A DNA stretch of 64,000 bases from Roseovarius sp. Lineage in GTDB: Bacteria > Pseudomonadota > Alphaproteobacteria > Rhodobacterales > Rhodobacteraceae. Position 1 is the stretch's first letter. The number at the start of each line of letters is the position of its first letter. The notes under the pieces were generated by a model. The model had not been told where the DNA came from, made no database searches, and worked only from the letters and a program-made list of their open reading frames with translations. A program made the translations under genes and the position numbers. The stretch spans positions 310,001 to 374,000 of the forward strand of contig JAOSKR010000002.1 of NCBI GenBank assembly GCA_027493545.1, in the 5' to 3' direction. Shown here one piece after another: positions 12,231 through 23,167 of the stretch.

Positions 12231-12284
12231 TTGTAATCCGCACCCGGATTGGCGCCGTCCGGCCCGGAAGCCCCGGGCGGCGCC
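12216..12284. terminator. Hairpin cluster at the duplication junction, downstream of the second M10 gene
   Basis: Two near-identical tandem hairpins, AATCCG-CACCC-CGGATT (12216-12232) and AATCCG-CACC-CGGATT (12235-12250), are followed by GGCGCCG (12251-12257) pairing with CGGCGCC (12278-12284). They lie immediately past the minus-strand stop at 12303, so a role in ending that transcript is plausible. The tandem copies differ by one C, which may be a sequencing error. Confidence 0.45.
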
Positions 12285-12302
12285 CTGCGCGGGCGGTTCG
12301 CG

Positions 12303-14026
12303 TCAGACGAAGATCACGTCGCCGCCGCTGAGCTCGGACAGCAGCGTGTTCTCGAAGACGACCTGCTGACCGCCGGCGGCGATCATCACGTCGCTGCCGA
12401 CCTGCGAAATGAAGGGCAGGAGGTTGGAGGCGGTAAAGCCGCTGGGCAGTCCGACAAAGGCGAGATCGTCCACACCCGGCTCGAAATCGGTGATGGTCAG
12501 GCTGTTGTCGCCCATGACGAAGGCAAAGATGTCGGCCCCGTCCTCGCCGGTCAGCACGTCGTCACCGCGCCCGCCGAGCATGGTGTCGTTGCCCGCGCCC
12601 CCGAAGATGGTGTCGTTGCCGGCATTGCCGTCGAGCCAGTTCGCCGCCTCGTTGCCGGTAATCGAATCGCGGCCCGATCCGCCCTCGGCGCGCTCGATCA
12701 CCACGCCGTTGGCGATGGTGAAGCCGCCGTGGATGCCCTGGACATGGGGAGACATAGCCGCCGCCGCCCTCGGAATAGGTCAGCGTCGCCGCGCGCAGGT
12801 CGATGACCGCGTTGCCCGAGCCGTTATGCACGATGGTGTCGGTGCCGCCGGCGTCCCAGATCGACGAATAGAAGGTGCCGGCCCCGTTCGACGAGGGCAG
12901 CACATAGCTGTTGTTGCCGGCGTTGTGGGACATATTGGCGCCGTAAAGCGATTGCAGAACCGCGATGTCCAGGGCCATCAGCGTGCCCTGCCAGCCATAG
13001 GCGAGGGACGGGCTGGCCCCGTGCGGGGCGGTCTGCCAGCCGTCATTGTAGCTCATCGTGGTAAAGATGCCCTGATTGAGGTCGAAATCGCCGAAATCGC
13101 CGAAGGGCGAGGAGACGCCGTTCATCACCGTGGAGGTGCCGCCGGTGTCGTGCGGATGCGCCAGCCCCATGCCGTGGCCGATCTCGTGGATGAGGGTAAC
13201 GAAGCCGTAGCCGCCCTGCTGCAGCCCGGCCGTCGTCCAGCTGGGATGGCCGCCGTAGAAGACGCCGAACCCGTCGAGCCCGCCATAGGCCGTGCCGTCC
13301 AGCGTGACGGTGCCGCCGGCCACGCCCCAATAGCCGAGCGCGGAATCCGGGTCGGTCGATTCGACCATGAAGAAATCGGCTCTGGTTGGGGTTGGTGACC
13401 ACGTTGAAGGTGACGTTGGCGACGTCCTCGAAGGCCTCGAACGCCGCCATTGCCTGGGCCTGCTCGGCCGCGGTCCAGGTCGAGGTGGTCTGGGGCGCGC
13501 CGTAGCTGTCGTCAAAGGTGACGCCGCCGTCCACGAAATAGACGTTGATCACCGCTGGCGCGGTATAGCCCCAAGTGATCGAGTCGAGCGGGCTGTTTTC
13601 CGTCACGGCCACTGTATAGGTGCCGGTGTCTGAGTCACTCCAGTTGTCCGCCCCGATGTAGTAGGTGCCGCTGGTGCTGGGCGTGAACACCAGCTGCGCG
13701 TTCAGGCCTGGGCCACCATCGTCGTCGTAGGCGATTTGAACGCCATTGCTGTCGTACAGCCGGAGATAGGGATCGGATACCGTACCGCCGTTCATCGAGA
13801 TGGTATAGCTCACCCCGGCGGTGAGGCTGATGCCGACCCAGTCCGTGTCGCCGCTAAAGCCGAGCGTGCCTGAAAACGTGTCGCCCACCGACATCGTGTA
13901 GCTTGTCGCCGTGCTTCCGGACGCGTCGGTGGTCTCGGTGATCGTGCGGGCATTCATGCTGCCGTTCTCCTGCAGCCAGCTATCCGCTGTGCGGGCAGAA
14001 CCCGGCAAGTCCTGTGATAGACGCAT
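12303..14026 (-). CDS. Secreted M10/serralysin-like metalloprotease with RTX repeats (two frameshifts)
   Basis: About 574 residues. The layout is a short N-terminus without signal peptide; a PPC-like domain (YTMSVGDTFSGTL through GTYTVAV, about 40-145); a zinc metallopeptidase domain with the complete motif HEIGHGMGLAHPHD and Met-turn TTMSYNDGW, whose Tyr is the serralysin fifth ligand; then an M10 C-terminal region with calcium-binding repeats (GGAGNDTMLGGRGDD); and the terminal GGDVIFV. This is the profile of a calcium-dependent protease exported by a type I system, which is not encoded nearby. Frameshifts lie near 13378 and 12748 (G4 run). The ATG at 14026 has GGGGAGA upstream, exactly as in the paralogue. 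Divergent from the small gene at 14324. Confidence 0.88.
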
Positions 14027-14323
14027 ATTCAAGTCTCCCCGTCGCTGTTCCGTCCGGGAGGTGCCGCGCGAACTGGCCCTGCCGGAGCTGTTGTAGTATC
14101 GTTCCGGCAACGCCATGCTGCCGGCCGCGCGCGAACATGCCACATGTCAGAGGGCAATCGTGTTCCTTGATCCCAGACGGCGATTCCCGCCGCGATATGT
14201 AAAGGCTTCAGATCAATTCCCGATGAAATACAAGCAGCACCATGCGAGAAGTTTAGGGAGTGTTGACATGCCGGTCAATCTGGGATTGTTGTCGATTTCT
14301 CTGATTTTCGGGATAGCGGGGGA

Positions 14324-14572
14324 ATGGCGATCATGCCCGGTGATGCACCGGCCAACGGCGCTGCAACCGGTCTGCCCCATGCCGAGGGGCGCGATTTCGC
14401 CACGCTCGACGCCTATCTGGCGCACCTCGAAAAACTGGGCGAGATCGGCATCACCTGGTACGAGCGGATGCCGGACGGGCGGTATCAGATGATCCGGCGC
14501 CGCCAACCCGGCAGCGCGCCCGAGATATTTACCCGCCAGGAACTGCTCGACCGCTTCGGCTTCGACGAATAG
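14324..14572 (+). CDS. Small hypothetical protein, divergent from the active M10 protease gene
   Basis: An 82-residue acidic, soluble protein with no membrane segment or signal. The core FATLDAYLAHLEKLGEIGITWYERMPDGRYQMIRRR looks like a helix followed by a beta hairpin, and the protein ends LLDRFGFDE. I do not recognise a named family. Its linkage to the M10 gene is duplicated: a decayed copy lies at 12125 beside the other M10 gene. That suggests an old functional tie, for instance as an intracellular inhibitor or regulator, but this is only a guess. Two in-frame ATGs (14324 and 14333) are possible starts. The 297-bp intergenic stretch before it contains the block conserved between the two units. 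Confidence 0.65.
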   Translation: MAIMPGDAPANGAATGLPHAEGRDFATLDAYLAHLEKLGEIGITWYERMPDGRYQMIRRRQPGSAPEIFTRQELLDRFGFDE

Positions 14573-14657
14573 GGCGTCCGCTGCCGGCTGCCGGCCTTTG
14601 GCGAGGGTGTTCGGGAGCAGGGAGGCGGGGACGGGGCGCAAGCGGCCGCTGGCCGAC

Positions 14658-14671
14658 GTTCTTTTTCGTTC
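14658..14671. promoter_or_regulatory. Candidate LexA (SOS) box upstream of uvrA
   Basis: GTTC-TTTTTC-GTTC lies 67 bp before uvrA. The alphaproteobacterial LexA site is a direct repeat GTTC-N7-GTTC; here the spacer is six bases and includes a T5 run. Given the homopolymer errors in this sequence, a missing T would make it a consensus box. uvrA is a standard SOS-regulon member. Confidence 0.55.
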
Positions 14672-14737
14672 GCATTTTCGACTTGGAACAGCAGCGGCGC
14701 TCGACTATCTCTTGATCATCCTGGACCGGGGGAATGG

Positions 14738-17596
<2,859 letters not shown>

Positions 17597-17598
17597 GG

Positions 17599-17620
17599 GG
17601 CGCGGGGCAACCCCCGCGCC
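17599..17620. terminator. Bidirectional hairpin between uvrA and the DUF2892 gene
   Basis: GGCGCGGGG (17599-17607) and CCCCGCGCC (17612-17620) form a perfect nine-pair stem with a four-base loop between the convergent ends of uvrA and the next gene. There is no strong T run. Confidence 0.5.
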
Positions 17621-17626
17621 GGGGCA

Positions 17627-17833
17627 CTACTTGCGGTTCAGCGGGCAGGAGGAGAACCCGAAGAGCGTGTAGGCCGGGCAGCTTCCCATCAGCCCGGTGG
17701 CGAGCGGAATGAGACCGATGAGATAGAGCCAGCTATAGGTGCCGCCGGGGTTCAGGGCAAAGCCCGCCAGCAGCGCAAGGCCGACAACGATCCGCACGAT
17801 GCGGTCGGTCTTGCCGACGTTTTTCTTCAGCAT
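17627..17833 (-). CDS. DUF2892 small inner-membrane protein
   Basis: A 68-residue protein with two hydrophobic segments ([17 protein letters not shown] and [15 protein letters not shown]), then [19 protein letters not shown]. The opening [14 protein letters not shown] and the ending SCPxYxxFG are diagnostic of DUF2892, also found as the C-terminal part of YgaP-type rhodanese proteins. The two conserved cysteines could bind sulfur or metal, but no activity is established. The frame is intact. Confidence 0.85.
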   Translation of the reverse strand: MLKKNVGKTDRIVRIVVGLALLAGFALNPGGTYSWLYLIGLIPLATGLMGSCPAYTLFGFSSCPLNRK

Positions 17834-17937
17834 GATTTCACCTCGCGGGTGTGATGGCGTCCGAAATGGCGCACGTCAGATAATTAGGCATGAATGTGTT
17901 GTCGCGCAAGCGGTTCCGGCGCCCGACCCGGCGCGGC

Positions 17938-18809
17938 TCAGCCGTGGCCGCGTTTCTCGAATCGCGGCAGCATCGCCGAGAAATCGCGGCCCTTGCCATC
18001 CTCGCGCTCGACGAACTGCTCGTAAAGCCGCATCGCGGCGGCGCCGATCGGCGTGTCGGCATCGGCCTCCGCCGCCGCCTGCTGCGCCAGGCGCAGATCC
18101 CTGAGCATCAGCTCCGCTGCAAAACCCGGCTTGTAGTCGTTGTCGGCGGGCGATTTCGGGCCGACCCCGGGGCGGGGCAATAGGCGTTCATCGACCGAGA
18201 ATAGCCCGACGAGGTCGAGACCACGTCGAACATCGCCTGCCGGTCAAGCCCCAGCTTGTCGGCCAGCGCAAAGGCTTCGCAGGTGACGATCATGGTCGCG
18301 CCGAGGATCATGTTGTTGCAGATCTTGGCTGCCTGCCCGTTGCCGGACGGGCCGCAATGGACAGCCTTTTGTCCCATGATGTCAAAAAGTTCCGAGGCGA
18401 TCCTGAAGCCCTTTGCGTCGCCGCCCACCATGAAGGTCAGCGTGCCCGCCTGCGCGCCGCCAACCCCGCCGGACACCGGCGCGTCGAGCGCCAGGAGGCC
18501 GGCCGCGCGCGCCATCCCGGCGACATCGCGGGCACTGGCGACATCGACCGTCGAGCAGTCGAGAAAGACCGCGCCCTTGTCCATCGCCGGCACGATCTGG
18601 GCGGCGACGCGGCGCAGGATGTCGCCGTTTGGCAGCATGGTGATGACCACCGCCGCGCCGCTGGCGGCCTCGGCCGCGGTGGCGGCCCTGGCGACGCCCG
18701 CGACATCGACTTCGGCGGTATCGAACCCCGCCACCTCGTGCCCGGCCTTCACAAGGTTGGCCGCCATCGGCGCGCCCATGTTGCCAAGTCCGATAAAGCC
18801 GATCTTCAT
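17938..18809 (-). CDS. mmsB: 3-hydroxyisobutyrate dehydrogenase (one frameshift)
   Basis: Oxidises 3-hydroxyisobutyrate to methylmalonate semialdehyde with NAD in valine breakdown. The N-terminal Rossmann motif is FIGLGNMGAPMAANL. The substrate-binding signature DAPVSGGVGGAQAGTLTFMVGG follows near residue 115, and the catalytic Lys lies in GNGQAAKICNN near residue 165. A missing base in the C4 run near 18165 shifts the frame after MNAYCPAPG; the remaining 80 residues (from VGPKSPADND) continue the family. It is third in an operon after the acyl-CoA dehydrogenase and the hydrolase, four bases from its neighbour. Confidence 0.92.
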
Positions 18810-18813
18810 GGGG

Positions 18814-19857
18814 TCATCCTTTCCTGTCGAAGGTGAGTGTGTCGGCCCCGAGCGGCAACAGCATCCGCGCTGCCTCCAGCACCGGCGGGTTATCGAGGTC
18901 GTGGCGCCATTTCGGGGCGCGGTCCTTGTCGATCACCGCGGCGCGGATGCCCTCGAGGAAATCGCTGTGCTCCTGCGCGCGGTGGGTGAAGCGGTATTCG
19001 AGTTCCAGCGCCTTGCGGATTTCGGCGGAGGTGTCGCGCAGGCGGTGGATGATCTCGACGGTACAGACCATCGACAGCGGTGAGTTGCGCGCCAGCATTG
19101 CCGGGGTATCGCGCGCGAAACCGCTGTCTTCGGCTTTCAGCGAGCTGACGATGTCGTCGAGTCCGTCGCCGCGGAAATGGGCGTCGACGCGCGCGGCGAG
19201 CCGGTTCAGCGGGCCGCGCGGCCGGGTCTCGCGCAGCCGGGAGATGGCATCGAGGCTGCCGGTTTCCTCGAGCAGCGCGATCAGCCCGGGCCACTTTGAT
19301 TGCGGGATATAACTGTCTGCAAAACCGGCGAAAATCGCATCCGAGGCATCCATTCTCGCGCCGGTGGTGCCCAGGTATTCGCCCAGCCGTCCCGGCGCCC
19401 GCGCCAGGAGCAGCGAGCCGCCCACGTCCGGCACCAGGCCGATGCCGCATTCGGGCATCGCGATCTGGGTGGTCTCGCAGGCGATGCGGTGCGAGCCGTG
19501 GCAGGAAATGCCCACGCCGCCGCCCATGACGAAACCCTGCATGAAGGCGACATAGGGCTTGGGATATTCGGCGATCTTGGCGTTGAGGCGGTATTCGTCG
19601 CGCCAGAAGCGCTGGCCATGCGCATAATCGCCCGCCATGCCGGCGCGGTAGAGGTCCTGGATGTCGCCGCCGGCGCAGAACGCCTTGTCGCCCTCGGCGT
19701 CGATGATCACCAGCCGGACGGCATCGTCTTCGGCGAAGGCATCGAGCGCCTCCTCGATCGCCAGGCACATCGGATAGGTCAAGGCGTTCAGGGCCTTGGG
19801 CCGGGTCAGGGTGATCCGGCCCGCCTTGCCCCGGATTCTGATCGAGATGTCGCTCAT
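18814..19857 (-). CDS. 3-hydroxyisobutyryl-CoA hydrolase (enoyl-CoA hydratase/isomerase family)
   Basis: A 347-residue crotonase-fold protein. The oxyanion-hole segments CAGGDIQDLY and GFVMGGGVGISCHGS, and MPECGIGLVPDVGGS with its catalytic Glu, match the HIBYL-CoA hydrolase subgroup, whose length (about 350) exceeds that of ordinary enoyl-CoA hydratases. It releases free 3-hydroxyisobutyrate for mmsB in valine catabolism. The ATG overlaps the TGA of the acyl-CoA dehydrogenase by four bases, so translation is probably coupled. The frame is intact. Confidence 0.88.
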   Translation of the reverse strand: MSDISIRIRGKAGRITLTRPKALNALTYPMCLAIEEALDAFAEDDAVRLVIIDAEGDKAFCAGGDIQDLYRAGMAGDYAHGQRFWRDEYRLNAKIAEYPKPYVAFMQGFVMGGGVGISCHGSHRIACETTQIAMPECGIGLVPDVGGSLLLARAPGRLGEYLGTTGARMDASDAIFAGFADSYIPQSKWPGLIALLEETGSLDAISRLRETRPRGPLNRLAARVDAHFRGDGLDDIVSSLKAEDSGFARDTPAMLARNSPLSMVCTVEIIHRLRDTSAEIRKALELEYRFTHRAQEHSDFLEGIRAAVIDKDRAPKWRHDLDNPPVLEAARMLLPLGADTLTFDRKG

Positions 19858-20996
19858 GTCTCGGCCAGCAGCTGCCGCGCCACGATCAGGCGCATGATCT
19901 CGTTGGTGCCCTCGAGGATTTCATGAACCCGCAGGTCGCGCACCAGCTTCTCGATGCCGTAATCGGCGAGGTAGCCATAACCGCCATGCAGCTGCAGGCA
20001 CTGGTTGGCGATGCGGCTGCCGGCCTCGGTGACGAATTTCTTGGCCATGGCGCAGAACTTGGTGGCGTCGGTGGCCTGCGTGTCGAGCTTCCACGCGGCC
20101 TGCCGCAGGAAGGTGCGCGCGGCCTGCAATTCGATCTCCATGTCGGCCAGCCGGAACTGCAGCGCCCGGAAATTGTCGAGGCTTTGGCCGAAGGCCTGGC
20201 GTTCGCGCATGTAGGCGCGGGTGGCATTCATCGCCGCCTGCGCCGCCCCGAGCGAGCAGGCAGAGATGTTCAGCCGTCCGCCATCAAGGCCGGCCATGGC
20301 ATATGTGAAACCCTTGCCTTCTTCTCCGATCAGGTTTTCGGCAGGAATGATGCAATTGTCGAATTGAACCTGCGTGGTCGGCTGGGCGCGCCAGCCCATC
20401 TTGTCCTCGAGCGCGCCAAAGGACAGCCCCGGCGTGCCGTCCTCGACATAGACGGTCGAGATGCCCCTGGGCCCGTCCTCGCCGGTGCGCACCATCACCA
20501 CGTAGCCGTCCGAATAGCCGCCTCCCGAGATGAACGCCTTGGTGCCGTCCAAGGTATAGCCGGCGTTGTCGCGGCGTGCGCGGGTGCGCAGCGCGGCGGC
20601 GTCGGAACCCGAGCCGGGCTCGGTCAGGCAGTAGGAAAGCACCGTTTCCATCGCCACGGCTCCGGGCAGCACCCGCGCCTTGAACGCGTCGTCGGCATGG
20701 CTGTCGATCATCCGCGCGCACATGTTGTGAATCGACAGGAACGCAGCCACGGCGGGGCAGGCGTGGCTCAGCGCCTCGAAGACCAGCGTCGCGTCGAGCC
20801 GCGTCAGCCCCGCGCCACCCGATTCCTCGGAGACGTAGAGCCCGCCAAAACCCAGCTCTGCCAGCCCGGGCCACAGCTCGCGCGGGATGGTGCCGTCGCG
20901 CTCCCACGTACGGGCATGGGGGGCGATGTGCTCCTGCCCGAACGCGCGGGCCATGTCGAAGATGGCGGTCTGTTCCTCGGAAAGGGCGAAATCCAT
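19854..20996 (-). CDS. Acyl-CoA dehydrogenase, probably isobutyryl-CoA dehydrogenase
   Basis: A 380-residue FAD enzyme of the acyl-CoA dehydrogenase family. Visible motifs are CLTEPGSGSDAAALRTRA (FAD and substrate loop), the second family signature QLHGGYGYLADYGIEKLVRDLRV, and the catalytic-base region EGTNEIMRLIVARQLL. Being first in an operon with 3-hydroxyisobutyryl-CoA hydrolase and mmsB, it most likely oxidises isobutyryl-CoA to methacrylyl-CoA. The crotonase step and mmsA are not in this stretch. AGGAGA precedes the ATG at 20996. An operator-like dyad lies at 21022. Confidence 0.85.
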   Translation of the reverse strand: MDFALSEEQTAIFDMARAFGQEHIAPHARTWERDGTIPRELWPGLAELGFGGLYVSEESGGAGLTRLDATLVFEALSHACPAVAAFLSIHNMCARMIDSHADDAFKARVLPGAVAMETVLSYCLTEPGSGSDAAALRTRARRDNAGYTLDGTKAFISGGGYSDGYVVMVRTGEDGPRGISTVYVEDGTPGLSFGALEDKMGWRAQPTTQVQFDNCIIPAENLIGEEGKGFTYAMAGLDGGRLNISACSLGAAQAAMNATRAYMRERQAFGQSLDNFRALQFRLADMEIELQAARTFLRQAAWKLDTQATDATKFCAMAKKFVTEAGSRIANQCLQLHGGYGYLADYGIEKLVRDLRVHEILEGTNEIMRLIVARQLLAET

Positions 20997-21021
20997 ACGT
21001 GGTCTCCTGTCGCTCGAGGAA

Positions 21022-21037
21022 TTGAACGTATGTTTAA
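21022..21037. promoter_or_regulatory. Imperfect palindrome upstream of the valine-catabolism operon
   Basis: TTGAACGTATGTTTAA reads nearly the same on both strands (12 of 16 positions), with core AAC-GTAT-GTT. It lies 26 bp before the acyl-CoA dehydrogenase start, in the 119-bp gap after the HTH regulator gene. Similar dyads serve as TetR-type operators in fatty-acid and branched-chain degradation genes; the actual protein is unknown. Confidence 0.35.
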
Positions 21038-21115
21038 TTAGCGGCGGCAACGGGCGCAATGCAAGGATAAAGGCCTTCCGTTTCCGGCGCAACGCCGCCC
21101 GCCGCCCGCCGCGCC

Positions 21116-21921
21116 TCAGCGAAAGGGTTCGTCGGGCCGCAGCAGATGCACGTAGAAGGGCGGCAGCTTGTCGGTGCCCACCACGCCGGTCTGGCGCGCC
21201 GCGGGCAACGCCCGCGCGAGGTCGGAGCCGAGATGTTCGTAGACCATTCGCGCGACCCGGTCGCCGGTGACCTTTTCGCGCACCGTGCGGCTGGCATAGC
21301 CTTCCCACAGGTTCGACTGAAAGGCGGTCTCGGGGGTCAGGAAGTTGAACGAGCACGATAGCGAAGCGCGATGGGTGACCACGGCCATGATGCCCTCTTC
21401 CTGGCGCATGACGATGCCGCGGTATTCGCGGTCCCGGCTGGCCATCGACAGGCCCTGTTCGCGGACGGCGTTGCGCGGCTCGAACCCGCGCAGGAAGGTG
21501 TAGCCGTTGGCGCGCGAGATATGCACCAGCCCGAGGACGAAGCGGTGTGCCTCGACAAAGCTGCGCCGGGCGAAGCGGTAAAACCCGCTGGGAAAGAGTG
21601 TCTCCGAAACCCCGGTCGTGGCGTCGCCGAAAAACCCGCTCAGGAAGGGATGGTTGACCATGTCTCCCGCTGCCGGCTGCAGGTTGGCCACCGGCTCGAG
21701 CAGAATGCGCGCATCGGTTCCGAAAAAGCCGCAGATGCGGTGCAGCACGTCGGGTCGCGGAAAGCTCTCGCCCGACATGTAACGATTGAACTGGGTGCGG
21801 TTGATTCCGAGATCGCGGCACAGCCCCGAGATCGAGGGATACCCCTGGCTGAGCAGCCGCAGGTTTTTCCCGAAGACCTCGCGCAACGCCGCCGGGTCGG
21901 GGGCAGGACACCGCCGATCAT
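21116..21921 (-). CDS. XRE-type helix-turn-helix transcriptional regulator (frameshift at its start)
   Basis: About 267 residues. An N-terminal HTH (GYPSISGLCRDLGINRTQFNRYMSG, about residues 24-48) resembles the Cro/XRE fold. A long C-terminal domain of unknown function follows, with FLSGFFGDATTGVSETLFPSGFYRF and a conserved YVHLLRPDEPFR end. The open frame has no good start, but an ATG at 21921 with AACGTAAAG upstream would read into it if the C5 run near 21905 lacked one C. I take that as the true start. It lies directly upstream of, and on the same strand as, the valine-catabolism operon, so it may regulate that operon; no other evidence links them. Confidence 0.65.
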
Positions 21922-22166
21922 CTTTACGTTGCTGCGTCAATCGGCTATAAACTTCCGGTTTAAAGTGGTGCGTCGCGCCGAGGCTAGACGAGATTCGGCA
22001 GCCGTTCCAGCGGTTTCGACGCCAAGGAGAGACAGGGTTGACGCCAAATAGCGTCACGATCGGGTGAATCTGCCACAAATTCCCTGGGGATGCACCCAAA
22101 TCGACCTATTCACATTTCCGCTACCTGCTTCAAACTTCGAGTGTACTCAAACACTTGGGGGAATCC

Positions 22167-22557
22167 ATGTACGGTGTGGTGCTCTGGAGCGACAGCAAGC
22201 GGAACAAGGCAGTGATCTGGTGCGAAGATCATCAGAATCTGGCGTTCTTCAAGTGTGACCGGGGGGGCCGGGAAGGCAGCCGGTTCGTTCCCGGCGATCT
22301 GGTCGAGTTCGATCTGCGCGAGGAGAACGAACTCCGCCTCGCCGTCGATCCCTGCCTGGTGGCGCCGCACGAATATCCGGCCCCGGCGGCGGACCTGCAA
22401 TCGGCCACCGCCGGGATGCAGCGCGATCCCGTGGGCCTGCCCCGGCCCGAGGGGGCAACCCCGGACCCGGTCCCCGGGGGCGTCGGCGCAGGTGGTGGTA
22501 TTTCACCCCGGCACACCGGCGGCGAAAAACCGGCTGGCGGCGCGCGCCTGCGGCTGA
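22167..22557 (+). CDS. Conserved hypothetical protein, probable frameshift
   Basis: The reading frame starts MYGVVLWSDSKRNKAVIWCE with GGGGGA upstream, then HQNLAFFKCD, VPGDLVEFDLRE and a Pro-rich tail. The compact beta-rich N-terminal half resembles small conserved proteins I associate with Rhodobacterales, with an OB-like look, but I cannot name a family. In the starting frame it would run on antisense to ilvH. Switching frame between about 22400 and 22490 gives a sensible end, AKNRLAARACG with a stop at 22557, so a homopolymer shift is likely. It is divergent from the HTH regulator and convergent with ilvH. Confidence 0.5.
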
Positions 22558-22571
22558 GGATCAGGCGCCTC

Positions 22572-23135
22572 TCAACTGGCGCCCCGCAGCAGTGCGGCGA
22601 CGCCGGTACGCGCGATCTCCGAGAGACCGAGCGGGCGCATCAGTTCCGCGAAGGCGTCGATCTTGTCGGGCGTCCCGGTGATTTCAAAAACGAAGCTGCC
22701 CAGCGTGCTGTCGACCACGTTGGCGCGGAAGATGTCCGCCAGCCGCAGTGCCTCGACCCGTTTGTCGCCCACGCCGGTGACCTTGAGGAGCGCCAGTTCG
22801 CGTTCGACCGAGCGACCCTCGACGGTGAGGTCGTGGACCTCGTGGACCACCACGATGCGCCCCAGCTGCGCCTTGATCTGCTCGATCACCTGCGGTGTGC
22901 CGGTGGTGACGATGGTGATGCGGCTGGTGTGCCCGGTGTGATCGACCTCGGCCACGGTCAGGCTGTCGATGTTGTAGCCGCGCCCCGAGAAAAGCCCGAT
23001 CACCCGCGCCAGCACGCCGGGTTCGTTATCGACGATCACCGCCAGCGTGTGGGTCTCGGTGGTGTCGGAAAAGGTCGGGCGCAGGTTGTAGGCCGAATGC
23101 TTGGTCGAGCCTTTCTTGATTTTCAGTGCGGACAT
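22572..23135 (-). CDS. ilvH: Acetolactate synthase small (regulatory) subunit
   Basis: A 187-residue regulatory subunit that confers valine feedback control on the large subunit. The N-terminal ACT domain contains THTLAVIVDNEPGVLARVIGLFSGRGYNI, with the effector-binding Asn-Glu-Pro-Gly turn. The C-terminal half (ELALLKVTGVGD through GTPDKIDAFAELMRPLG) is the second ACT-like domain. The frame is intact and length is usual for the family. It is third in the ilvI transcript, separated from ilvI by the GT87 gene. Confidence 0.93.
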   Translation of the reverse strand: MSALKIKKGSTKHSAYNLRPTFSDTTETHTLAVIVDNEPGVLARVIGLFSGRGYNIDSLTVAEVDHTGHTSRITIVTTGTPQVIEQIKAQLGRIVVVHEVHDLTVEGRSVERELALLKVTGVGDKRVEALRLADIFRANVVDSTLGSFVFEITGTPDKIDAFAELMRPLGLSEIARTGVAALLRGAS

Positions 23136-23167
23136 GCGTTGGTGCCTTTCCTGGTAAACGGGGGTCG

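Larger units (their letters stand above)
10027..14310. repeat. Tandem duplication, period about 2.2 kb
   Basis: Two successive units each contain an M10/RTX gene on the minus strand, a divergent upstream region and the start of a small plus-strand gene. CGGTCAATCTGGGATTGTTG occurs at 12063-12082 and 14272-14291, and the start regions (GGGGAGA then AATATGC) match at 11805 and 14026. The block carrying AGCAC, ATG and AGT-TAGG motifs just before that 20-mer is shared as well. Divergence is substantial, so the duplication is old. Confidence 0.8.
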
